Origin: Dasyornis broadbenti
Taxonomy: Eukaryota; Chordata; Aves; Passeriformes; Dasyornithidae
Assembly (NCBI GenBank): GCA_013397935.1
Contig: VZRN01004253.1
Location: 6,263 to 70,262, forward strand
Length of the DNA stretch: 64,000 bases
Direction of reading: 5' to 3'
Position numbers and translations under genes: made by a program. The stretch's first letter is position 1, and each line of letters begins with the position of its first letter. Under the pieces are notes generated by a model. That model saw only the letters and a program-made list of their open reading frames with translations, was not told the DNA's origin and ran no database searches. This document shows, piece after piece, positions 49,401 to 54,272 of the stretch.

Positions 49401-51501
49401 GCTGAAAATGTAAGTCTAGATGCTCCTTGTAGTTTTGACGGCAGTTTATGTGAATTCTATATTCCTTTAGAAAAGCTGGGGAACATGAAGTTGGGTGCCC
49501 TATATGTGTAGGACTTCTTTTATTCTAGAAATTTTTGGAATAACCTAGAATGGTTCTCTTGAAAGAAAAGTGTGGTATAAAACAGACCACAGCCTTTATA
49601 ATGAAGAAGCTATGCCATTTATTTTCAATGTTATAATGGAAATAGCTTGTACAGAATGGATGCTTAAATATTTTTCCATTATCCAGTGATCTGGAAGTTT
49701 TGATATTAAGTTCTAAATTTATATGATTCATAGAGGGAGTATAGGAAAATTTAAACACAGGAACATCAACTGAGATGGAAAGTTTTTCCTTTCCCAGAAT
49801 TGTTTCTATGGAATAAAATTCATGCTGAACCGTAACTCCTGTCCTAAAAGTCAGCCTTCCCAAATTAGAATACACTTTCAAATAAGTGTGCAAGACATTG
49901 ACTTCTGTCAGCAAGAGGTAACTGTGAGTGTCAAGTAAAAATATTTTATATATTATTACTGCCATAAGTCTTCTGTTCTTGAAAATCAAGCATCTGGAGA
50001 GTAATATCAGGGCATTATATGGAGAGATTAAAAAATAAAAATAGTCTTGTCAGGCTGGGCATCAAGTTAAACTGAATATTCTGATTGCTTTTTAAGTTTT
50101 ATTTAGTGACTTCTACTTCAGAAATAATATGAAGAGCAATTTTTTTCTGTTTTTCTGTGATATTTTTCTGATTTGCATGAATCAGAAGGAAGTTAATATA
50201 AATGTTTATATTATTGTAGAGAAAGAAAGCACTGACAATCACACTGTGAACAATTCTTCAGCGAACACTGATGACCAAAAAACTGGAGGAACTGTGGGAA
50301 GAAAAAAGGTTCGTGGCCTGATGTTTCTTTCTAGCTTTGCCAGTGACCAAGAAGGCAGTGGGCAGTTTCCAAAGCAAATACCTCAATTTACATGATCTGC
50401 ATAGACAATTAAACTGCTGAGAAACCTATTCCTTCTGTTCAAGACTTGGTTTTATTTTTTGGTAAAATAACTTAAAATTGTCCAAATAATAGAAATGAGA
50501 TAAATCTTATTAACACCTCTGCTTGGATGGCATGTCCATAAAAGAGAAATTGTTTACCACATCACATACTGGTAAGGTGAAAATTTAGGACTTGATTCCT
50601 ATGGGACATTGTCTAACAATATTTCCCCCCTATTTGTCTCTGAAAGCAGCAGCTGAGCTCATTGACCTTGCATCTATTTCCAACATGCACAGATTTTGTG
50701 ATCATATATCTCTCTCTATATAAGTGTATAAGCACGCTGAGGAGTACCTGATACGGAATTGTTTACAGGTTTAGGATCCAGAGGCTCCTGCAGAGGTTGC
50801 TGAGTTTCCTGTTGAACAAAGACCCTAAGCACCAGTTCACTCTGAGCACGTGTGTAGCCTCACTGAGCACAAGCACTGTCATTAATGGCAGTACACACGT
50901 TTATCAGGAGGCACAGTAAGCACTTACTGCTCTGGGGCTTTATTTTTGGACCTAGCTTCAGGCTCTTAATTGAAAGAAACCCAAATAACTGCACCACTTG
51001 CAGTATTTTGCACAAACCGTACAGTGTGTAATTTGACAAAATGCAATCACTTTAATTTTTCTGATTCCCATGTGCTGTTTTGCCCACATTAAAATATTGC
51101 ATATGTTTCTTGTTAACATTTTTTAGTAATTTTATTTTGAAACAATATTTATTTTACCAAGAAGAAATTTGCCAACCTCATTTGACCTTGGTATATACAA
51201 AGGGGTTTGTGCCTTTTTATCTTGAGTTTCACTGCTAACTATTTCAGTCATATAATTCACCTGGTTTTTTCCACTTCAGTTTTCCCTGTTTAAGCGAAAG
51301 CCGCTGACAGGCCAGAAGAATGTATGTAGCAATAAGGAAGACAGATCTGAAAAGCCATTGCAGAGTGAAGAAAAAGAAAAGGAAGATTTACCTGGTGAAG
51401 ACAGTAAGGATGAAAACCAGAATCATACGCTGGAGAATTCCAGTGAAACTGTGACTAACCAGGACAGAAGGATGAAAGTTAATACGTGTATATTGCTCTA
51501 A
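2144..51501 (+). CDS. RPGR: RPGR, constitutive (prenylated) isoform ending in CILL
   Basis: This shares exons 2-13 with the ORF15 form, then must splice out of the 35045-37462 exon to 48450-48689, 48910-48949, 50220-50308 and 51280-51501. These four exons are mutually in frame and correspond to mammalian exons 16-19. The last four residues are Cys-Ile-Leu-Leu, a CaaX-type box; a terminal Leu favours geranylgeranylation. The human form ends in a similar Cys-aliphatic-aliphatic-Leu box. The internal donor is not proven. Phase-0 candidates are after 36316 (ATG|GTGAGT) and after 36250 (GAG|GTCAGT). With the former the product would be about 1146 residues. The exon set is well supported; the exact 5' partner of exon 16 is inference. 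Confidence 0.8.
2290..2720 (-). repeat. CR1-type LINE 3' fragment, antisense
   Basis: Reverse-complement CR1 landmarks occur in order: AAGTTGGAAAAGACCTTTAAG, ATCATCAAGTCCAATCATTAAC, CCTGGGCAGCCTGTTCCA, AAACCTTTCCTGGAACAGCT, and a diverged CTTCTCTGAGCCTCCTTTTCTCC block. It starts only about 20 bp after the exon-2 donor. It is an old broken copy with no intact coding frame. Confidence 0.85.
7981..8019. repeat. Perfect 17-bp inverted repeat with 5-base loop
   Basis: The left arm 7981-7997 (TTCAGTACTGTAGGTTC) is exactly complementary to the right arm 8003-8019 around the loop AGTGG. It lies deep in RPGR intron 2, with no coding exon or repeat landmark near it. It could be the scar of a template-switch (snap-back) event, a tiny inverted-repeat element, or a structured RNA stem. 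Confidence 0.9.
9239..9331 (+). CDS. RPGR: RPGR exon 3
   Basis: 93 nt after acceptor TTTTTTTCAG. It encodes (G)KGKLYMFGSNDWGQLGLG and so on to KPTCVK, a canonical RCC1 repeat signature (WGQLGLG). Phase 1 both ends. The donor is GTTTGT, weaker than consensus, and lies before a T-rich tract with a 20-base poly-T. Confidence 0.95.
9332..11914 (+). other. RPGR: RPGR intron 3
   Basis: About 2.6 kb without recognisable exons. There is a long poly-T at about 9366-9380 just after the donor. I see no repeat family or RNA gene in the remainder. Confidence 0.85.
11915..11977 (+). CDS. RPGR: RPGR exon 4
   Basis: 63 nt between acceptor TTTCATAG and donor GTATGT. It encodes (A)LKPEKPKLAVCGRNHTLVYT, containing the CGRNHT motif that closes an RCC1 blade. 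Phase 1 in and out. Confidence 0.95.
11978..13532 (+). other. RPGR: RPGR intron 4
   Basis: About 1.55 kb of very AT-rich unique sequence. No exon, RNA gene or repeat family is recognised in it. Confidence 0.85.
13533..13691 (+). CDS. RPGR: RPGR exon 5
   Basis: 159 nt after acceptor TTTATGCAG, donor GTAAGA. It encodes (E)KGNVYAAGGNSEGQLGLGD through LSAGSYTSAAVT, a full RCC1-like repeat with GNSEGQLGLG and SAGSYTSAA motifs. Phase 1 in and out. Confidence 0.95.
13692..15145 (+). other. RPGR: RPGR intron 5
   Basis: About 1.45 kb. It contains only short chance open frames on both strands and T-rich stretches near 14390 and 14570. No recognised element. Confidence 0.85.
15146..15295 (+). CDS. RPGR: RPGR exon 6
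   Basis: 150 nt after acceptor CATTTTAG, donor GTAAGA. It encodes (E)DGQLFVWGDNSEGQIGLAN through SCGYYHSALIT, an RCC1-like repeat. Phase 1 in and out. Confidence 0.95.
19180..19265. repeat. T/G-rich low-complexity tract (GTTT/TTG type)
   Basis: Runs such as TTTTGTTTGTTTTTTGTTGTTGTTGTT form an irregular simple repeat in intron 6. On the + strand only T and G occur over most of it. Chance open frames across it are artefacts. Confidence 0.7.
19670..19945 (+). repeat. CR1-type LINE 3' fragment, sense
   Basis: It reads in CR1 sense: GGGGATGGACCAGGCTCTGC, AGGAACAGGCAGAAACTGATG, ATGAGGAAGAATTTCTTC, GGGCACTGGGACAGATTGTCC, GGAGTCTCCTTCACTGGAGA, CATCTGGACACAATCCTGTG and GACCCTACTTGAGCAGG. It is the reverse counterpart of the copy at 255-740 and appears to be the same subfamily. 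Truncated at both ends. Confidence 0.85.
20335..20493 (+). CDS. RPGR: RPGR exon 7
   Basis: 159 nt after acceptor TTTTCACAG, donor GTATGC. It encodes (G)DGELYTFGEPANGKLGLLP through KKVACGGEHTVVLT, with the typical CGGEHT blade-closing motif. Phase 1 in and out. Confidence 0.95.
24713..24732. repeat. (AAT)n microsatellite
   Basis: Six or so tandem AAT/ATA units directly upstream of the CR1 fragment in intron 7. Confidence 0.8.
24760..25210 (+). repeat. CR1-type LINE 3' fragment, sense, with intact 3' end
   Basis: CR1 landmarks in sense order: AAGATGATTAGAGGGATGCAG, AGGAAAGGCTGAGAGAATTG, GGGTTGTTCAGGCTGGAAAAG, TTCCAGTACCTGAAGGGAGC, GGATATTAGGAAGAAATTC, GATGCCCCATCCCTGG, and a terminal ATTCTGTGTTTCTATGAT octamer-repeat end. 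The open frame at 24771-25112 is a relic of the final CR1 coding part and untranslated end, not a host gene. Confidence 0.92.
27630..27785 (+). CDS. RPGR: RPGR exon 8
   Basis: 156 nt after acceptor AATTTCAG, donor GTATGG. It encodes (E)TDVYTFGLGQYGQLGHGT through RNIACGENHTAVIA, an RCC1-like repeat with YGQLGHG and CGENHTA motifs. Phase 1 in and out. Confidence 0.95.
27786..28281 (+). other. RPGR: RPGR intron 8
   Basis: About 500 bp with nothing recognised in it; the acceptor is CACATGCAG. Confidence 0.9.
28282..28406 (+). CDS. RPGR: RPGR exon 9
   Basis: 125 nt after acceptor CACATGCAG, donor GTAACA. It encodes (D)NGLMFTFGDGRHGKLGFG through FLKFTVLL. Phase 1 in, phase 0 out, as in mammals. 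Confidence 0.95.
28407..29577 (+). other. RPGR: RPGR intron 9
   Basis: About 1.2 kb of unique AT-rich sequence. A short imperfect direct repeat of TATAGACTTTCTATA lies near 28490-28520; otherwise nothing recognised. Confidence 0.85.
29578..29757 (+). CDS. RPGR: RPGR exon 10 (end of propeller)
   Basis: 180 nt, phase 0 at both ends, acceptor GAGCTGTAG, donor GTAAGT. It begins VACGGCHMLVFAAPRP, the CGGCHM motif that closes the RCC1-like domain, and ends SAARIRRRER. It is two codons shorter than I recall for human exon 10, so the segment after the propeller has diverged. Confidence 0.95.
29758..30640 (+). other. RPGR: RPGR intron 10
   Basis: About 880 bp of AT-rich DNA, with no element recognised. 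Confidence 0.85.
30641..30806 (+). CDS. RPGR: RPGR exon 11 (linker)
   Basis: 166 nt, phase 0 in and phase 1 out; acceptor TTCTAAAG, donor GTGAAG. It starts ERSPEQFVRMAQTLPPMG; the TLPP motif matches the mammalian linker after the propeller. The rest is Ser-rich, low in similarity and probably disordered. Confidence 0.93.
30807..32109 (+). other. RPGR: RPGR intron 11
   Basis: About 1.3 kb; nothing recognised beyond A-rich runs near 31130-31160. Confidence 0.85.
32110..32216 (+). CDS. RPGR: RPGR exon 12 (linker)
   Basis: 107 nt, phase 1 in, phase 0 out; acceptor ACCTTGTAG, donor GTAATA. It is acidic and ends GDTTDILNM. The TTDILNM block at the exon end is conserved in human RPGR and anchors the alignment. 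The N-terminal part is five codons longer than in human by my recollection of exon sizes. Confidence 0.93.
32217..33923 (+). other. RPGR: RPGR intron 12
   Basis: About 1.7 kb with no recognised element. Open frames at 33398 and 33230 on opposite strands are chance. Confidence 0.85.
33924..33989 (+). CDS. RPGR: RPGR exon 13 (linker)
   Basis: 66 nt, phase 0 both ends; acceptor TATTTTGCAG, donor GTACTG. It encodes THAMKLNAGDWTLKLSPLQK plus QK. The LKLSP.QKQK block matches the conserved linker immediately before the exon 14/ORF15 part in mammals. Confidence 0.93.
33990..35044 (+). other. RPGR: RPGR intron 13
   Basis: About 1.05 kb containing a 56-bp tandem duplication (34493-34602). A T-rich tract precedes the ORF15-exon acceptor. 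Confidence 0.85.
34493..34602 (+). repeat. Two-copy 56-bp tandem duplication
   Basis: The unit starting ATTTCATTAAAATTTTATTT at 34493 recurs at 34549 with essentially no mismatch until its last few bases. Near-identity indicates a recent duplication. Each copy contains a T-rich stretch ending TTTTAG, which resembles a splice acceptor, but the frame behind it closes quickly. Confidence 0.95.
35045..37462 (+). CDS. RPGR: RPGR giant terminal exon (exon 14 plus ORF15 in one frame)
   Basis: The acceptor GTGGAATAG at 35044 is followed by 805 in-frame codons and TAG with no intron. The first ~230 residues are Lys/Ser-rich. A short less acidic block near 35750-35845 contains YILKEQVYYEHRVVHRARRT. 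From about 35850 the frame turns acidic, and from about 36060 to 37260 it is almost only Glu with Gly, Lys and Asp, the substrate type for TTLL5 polyglutamylation. The basic tail (KRKNYSTRLPQKQSKPRKPE) ends in FWNNVLPHYLTLK, which is nearly identical to the human ORF15 C-terminus. In mammals a separate exon 14 precedes ORF15; here there is no interruption. A TAG/AAG tandem acceptor could add or drop one Lys. Confidence 0.95.
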   Translation, partial: KNNKNVNLKRDGKGGLKTKDSDFRKEGSKLESGSLQKQSSFSESPGKDLEKSSAFVGKPVAKKSAKKSKSEHGQSDSTLKNGIQEITGNKSILVKREKEHVENPEFFREDATCNLPTENQILTEKINSSNKKPKAVKSKQSLKIEVLPSAPRDQPQTDSLIVQKYSPVKKQGSQETTESPNKVKDGVEKSDKCERIRIAGEESSAEQRELKKKHQFLKQVSVTSSSSLTEESINGLEKYILKEQVYYEHRVVHRARRTVEKVTHLDSEKDNEIEEMQTTNNEKEGVEQTDLKSLKKEETNSDAKSDEDRPLEIKNEEESDQEQESEGSEKDGSVKEKLDETIDSEGKLGEEEEEEESDVKKDRDEVSVEKDEEEKDNEEENEREESQAERDSENEAAEEIEEVSQQDGKDQGDEQGRLMEEEEMVSEGENEEDMEEKYEKEEGTEKDKEQVKSEGRDESEEGGEDREGEEEKEVEAEEEGEDEKEDEEENKERESEKDKEGEEEELREPLAEREEELSEEEQEEEDANMGTKKVREDRVEEGEEGEDEVEEEREDEEKEEGIEAEADGEEEEEDEKEEEEGENEEEGEDKEEEEEVEEDEGVGEEEESAGEDEREEGVEEEEEDEEEEERVEEEGDEEEGEEEEEVEEEEEGGQEQEEEEEEEGEEEKGEEGEEEEEGEEEKGEEGEEEEEEGEEGEGGEGEEGEGEEEEEEMDVGEEEEEDEGEEDDGEEEEGEEEEKTKDKRKNYSTRLPQKQSKPRKPEKTDRTALPNSSKQTMKSKHHVANGLHNSEQFWNNVLPHYLTLK
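36060..37260 (+). repeat. RPGR: Polypurine Glu/Gly low-complexity tract of ORF15
   Basis: For about 1.2 kb the + strand is nearly all A and G (GAGGAAGAAGAGGAG type), so the opposite strand is polypyrimidine. A 42-bp (14-codon) unit is duplicated in tandem at 37031-37072 and 37073-37114, differing by very few bases. The asymmetry keeps antisense frames open (for example 36560-37309 minus, Leu/Phe-rich), which are by-products of composition. Such tracts can form triplex DNA and are mutation hotspots in mammals. Confidence 0.95.
36317..36322 (+). promoter_or_regulatory. RPGR: Candidate internal splice donor (ATG|GTGAGT)
   Basis: GTGAGTGAG fits the 5' splice-site consensus well, and the break is in phase 0, matching the phase-0 acceptor before exon 16 at 48449. 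Using it would remove the densest Glu/Gly repeat and the basic tail and give the CaaX isoform. A second phase-0 candidate, GAG|GTCAGT after 36250, is weaker. This is inference; no transcript evidence is available. Confidence 0.45.
37463..38850 (+). other. RPGR: Likely 3' UTR of the ORF15 transcript
   Basis: AT-rich sequence follows the ORF15 stop. The first perfect AATAAA that I see is at 38838-38843. Variant ATTAAA sites occur earlier (for example 38000-38005, just before an A-run). Which site is used cannot be decided here. Confidence 0.45.
38851..48449 (+). other. RPGR: Long RPGR intron between ORF15 exon and exon 16
   Basis: About 9.6 kb with no convincing exon. Open frames at 40749-41069 and 42544-42822 have no recognisable domain and no clear splice pattern. 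A TA-rich microsatellite lies at about 46862-46925. No CR1 landmarks are evident. Confidence 0.75.
46862..46925. repeat. TA-rich microsatellite
   Basis: Imperfect alternation of TATA, TGTATA and CATATA motifs over about 60 bp. Confidence 0.8.
48450..48689 (+). CDS. RPGR: RPGR exon 16 equivalent (second acidic tract)
   Basis: 240 nt (80 codons), phase 0 both ends; acceptor TTGTCAAAG, donor GTAAAA. It starts EHSLSGDEEIDDEDEEEE, continues as a Glu-rich run with few Gly, and ends SSSSTVETGE. The SLSG(D/E)EE start followed by an acidic run is like the human constitutive-isoform exon. An alternative acceptor at 48457 (CACAG|C) would be phase 2 and fits no good donor that I found. Confidence 0.85.
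48690..48909 (+). other. RPGR: RPGR intron 16
   Basis: 220 bp, with a long T-run before the acceptor at 48909; nothing else. Confidence 0.85.
48910..48949 (+). CDS. RPGR: RPGR exon 17 equivalent (micro-exon)
   Basis: Only 40 nt, between ACCTATAG (after a long T tract) and GTAAGA. It encodes TEETTQKDTIIQR plus one base, phase 0 in and phase 1 out. It is supported by phase continuity with both neighbours and by strong splice sites, not by length. Confidence 0.78.
48950..50219 (+). other. RPGR: RPGR intron 17
   Basis: About 1.3 kb. The antisense 154-codon frame at 49525-49989 is AT-rich, has no recognisable domain and is probably chance. No repeat was recognised. Confidence 0.75.
50220..50308 (+). 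CDS. RPGR: RPGR exon 18 equivalent
   Basis: 89 nt, phase 1 in and phase 0 out, acceptor ATTATTGTAG. It encodes (E)KESTDNHTVNNSSANTDD through TVGRKK, polar and probably disordered. The donor GTTCGT is poor. Read-through would add 28 residues up to the TGA at 50393-50395, giving a third possible C-terminus. Confidence 0.8.
50309..51279 (+). other. RPGR: RPGR intron 18
   Basis: About 970 bp of unique sequence, with a good polypyrimidine acceptor (GGTTTTTTCCACTTCAG). Confidence 0.8.
51280..51501 (+). CDS. RPGR: RPGR exon 19 equivalent with CaaX prenylation box
   Basis: 222 nt including TAA. It begins FSLFKRKPLTGQKN, continues as a hydrophilic Glu/Lys/Asp/Asn-rich stretch and ends RRMKVNTCILL. 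The terminal Cys-Ile-Leu-Leu is a prenylation motif; the family's constitutive isoform is known to be prenylated there and to bind PDE6D. The basic patch KRK and the RR before the Cys could help membrane contact. The start is fixed by the acceptor at 51279 and phase 0. Confidence 0.88.
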   Translation, partial: FSLFKRKPLTGQKNVCSNKEDRSEKPLQSEEKEKEDLPGEDSKDENQNHTLENSSETVTNQDRRMKVNTCILL

Positions 51502-52379
51502 CACTGTTATAATACGTAAGAATGTGACAGTTGTAAAGCACATAGTGCAATTTTTACTTGAAAACAGTTATGACTCGAGATGTTGATGGCTGCTCTTTTT
51601 TGATTGATTTGATTGCTGTAATTTTAAATAGATTATTTTCTTGGTATTTATTGGTAATTTTAATAATTCAAAATTATATGATTATCAGCACCTTGCTGGA
51701 GTTCTGTGGCCTTACCTGTTGGTGTTCTAAAGCAAAATATGGGCGTTTTTATGTGAAAAGTTGAATACAGGCATTTTATGGTTTTTTGCAAAATAATTTT
51801 ATTCTGTTTCAGTCTACTGAGTACCACTTTCAGCATGATACTCTTGCAAAATTATAGTATTTGACGTAAGATATTATTTGGTTCAACAACCTAGTTAAGA
51901 CTATTGAGGGTACTCAGTTACTTAGAACTATGTATGTTTCTTTCTGTTTTGACTTAGAAAAATAGCAGTAAAACTTTCGAGTTAACATATAGGCCATCAT
52001 GGAAGAAGTTAACTTGAGTATGTGCCTAATTTCATGTATGGCAGCAGTCCCAGTGGAAACTGTGCCTAAGAGCAGTGTAAGACTAGAAGTATCCTGCCAG
52101 ACTGGGACAGGGAGAAAGCTTTTATTTCTGAGAGGTGCTGAGAACCTTCCCTCCTGCTGAAATTGGCATACGCTGATGGGCCTCTCTCCTCACTGAATCA
52201 GGCCCAGTGAAAACTGGACACCCTCACTCTTGTTTCACTTGGATTCTAATCCTGTATTCTGTGAACATCCACACCCTAATGATTCTCTAGTGAAGCTTTT
52301 CTTACAGGAAAATAAAGTTCACAGAGTTACTGTGGCATATATTGGTATGACAAATTGATCATTATGGGGTAAATATTCA
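51502..52379 (+). other. RPGR: RPGR constitutive-isoform 3' UTR (start)
   Basis: AT-rich sequence after the TAA at 51499-51501. An AATAAA lies at about 52311. A stronger cluster of two AATAAA sites is at 53490-53495 and 53507-53512, beyond the LTR-like insert, so the UTR may extend across it. Extent not determinable. Confidence 0.45.
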
Positions 52380-53071
52380 TGTTTCTCTCAGGCAGCCTGG
52401 CTTTTCTTCAGATGGAGTCTTAGCAGGAGGAGCCAAAAAACGATACAAATAAAAACTGCTTAACACCAATGTAGAATTAAGAAGCAGGAATTCTTTATTC
52501 AGCCAGATGCGTGAAGGGATATCTCCTCCAAAATATCGTGCAGGCTGAGTGCAGAAAATGTTGCTGCTTATATACTGTCTTTTACATACACAGTCATTGA
52601 TTTTCCCAGAATAAACATGCATACGATAAATAATTTCCCTGATATCATTAACATATTTTCCCTCCCCTTTACATGTGTTCTTCTGTCCTGGAGGTCTCTT
52701 TGGTAGTCCCTGGTGGTCAGTGATCCCAAAGTCATCCCTGACCACCCAGTGAACTGGTAAAAGTTGGCCCAGCTGGGCTGGTTGCTTTCCAGTTCTTCCT
52801 TCATTTTTTCCTAGTTTCAGACTTGCTTAAATTTTATATAATGTGGTCAGAAGTGTCCAGAGTTGATTTTGTCCTAGGAGTTGGTTCACCTGAATGGTTT
52901 GTCCTTGTAAGTATGGCAGGTGCCCAGATTCTTTCACAGGGCCTCCTCTGTGCTACAATAATCATCACTAAAAACCTGGATGCTTGGGTCATCCTTTGCC
53001 AGGGTTAATTAGGATCCTTTTGTTTCTTTTATTCTTCTTTGGGCTACTCCTGGCTTCTGCACTGAACCTTA
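52380..53071 (-). mobile_element. Solo-LTR-like remnant of an endogenous retrovirus, antisense
   Basis: Read on the minus strand the order is that of an LTR: a TATATAAG box (52567-52574 on +), about 70 bp later AATAAA (52494-52499) followed by GAATTCCTGCTTCTTAA, and an end at ..GAGAGAAACA near 52380. The far (U3) boundary near 53071 is a guess from a TGTAAGG start, and I found no clear target-site duplication. No gag, pol or env sequence adjoins it. The frames across it are chance. Assignment to a particular ERV family is not possible here. Confidence 0.6.
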
Positions 53072-53489
53072 CATGAGGGGGTTTTTTTGTCCATTATATT
53101 ACATATTTTCTTATTTTTCTGAATGCACGTCGTTTCTGTTCTACTTGGATGCTGTTGAGAAAAGTGGAAAAGGAGGAATAAAGTAAATGATGCCCTTATT
53201 AATTTAAATAAGCTTTAATTATTTTTTAAGGGCGGATTGGTCACAGAAATTGTTACTGTAAGGACAATTTCTTTTTTTAAAGGAGAACTAATTTAGTGAG
53301 AAGTATTACTTTAAGATGGAAATTACCCTCAAATCTAATGCTACAGAAGTTTATGTAATGGACTGTAAACTGCTGTATGTCTGAGCAGTTTCAGGGACTT
53401 GTACATTTATCTTGTCCATACACTTTGCTAAACAAGAAACAGGAACGATTTCATTGATTCCAATGTCTTTTTTTTATGTCTTCATTTTT

Positions 53490-53512
53490 AATAAAAATAT
53501 TACACAAATAAA
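53490..53512 (+). terminator. RPGR: Candidate polyadenylation signal pair for RPGR
   Basis: AATAAA at 53490-53495 and again at 53507-53512, followed by TG/T-rich sequence (TGTTCATGTGTATT). This is the best polyadenylation context downstream of the CILL stop, about 2 kb away. Inference from motifs only. Confidence 0.45.
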
Positions 53513-54175
53513 ACAATTTATATGTTCATGTGTATTAATTTATGGTGTTTTTTAACAAGTTCAGAATTCTTATGATGAAAATGCAAAGATGTTTTATTAC
53601 TGAAATGTTTTCATAAACTGATGAGTAGCAAAAAACTCTAGAAATGTTTATAGTACATCTTTCTCTGTTTTTTTCTTACTTTCTCAGAGATTAAGTGTAT
53701 CATCTTAAGTCTTTATTTCTCATTTTTATAGTCCTGACATACAACTGAGATTGTGCTTTAAAATTTTTGGTTTTCTAAAATTTCACCACTGAACCTATCA
53801 CTAGGTGGAGTTTGTGCTCTTTGAAGGTGTAACCAGCCCCTGGAGCCAGAAATTCTCCTTCTCATGGCCCCTGAAATGAAGTTAAAGATATTCATTCTGT
53901 ATTGAATTTTCTGTTACAAAATTCTCAGAAAACTTTATGTTTTCTGGCATAATGCTTTTGGCATTAAAGTACTGTGGTACCTTGGCGTATTTATATTGTG
54001 TATTTTGAAAGTTTTAGAATATGTGTATTTCTAAAAATATAAAGACAAAAAAAATACAATTACTCTTTTATTTTTCAGTGTATGCACAGATGGACAAGGG
54101 TCAAATTCTGATACATAAATGTCTAGATATACATGTCTGATCTAAACTGAATTGCTGTTAGTGCATCCTGCAAAC

Positions 54176-54272
54176 ACACATATACATGTATGTGCACTGA
54201 GACATATGTGTATATTTAAAGACAAAGATACATGTGTATATAGACATATGTGTGTATGTGTGTGTGCATATG
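54176..54272. repeat. TATG/TGTG microsatellite
   Basis: Imperfect CACATATACATGTATGTG and TATGTGTGTATGTGTGTGTG runs, a degenerate (TG)n/(TATG)n repeat. Confidence 0.8.

Noticed and set aside
49525..49989. 154-codon minus-strand frame in RPGR intron 17
   Set aside because: AT-rich, no family recognised, no splice or promoter signals. Probably chance, though an unlisted element cannot be excluded.
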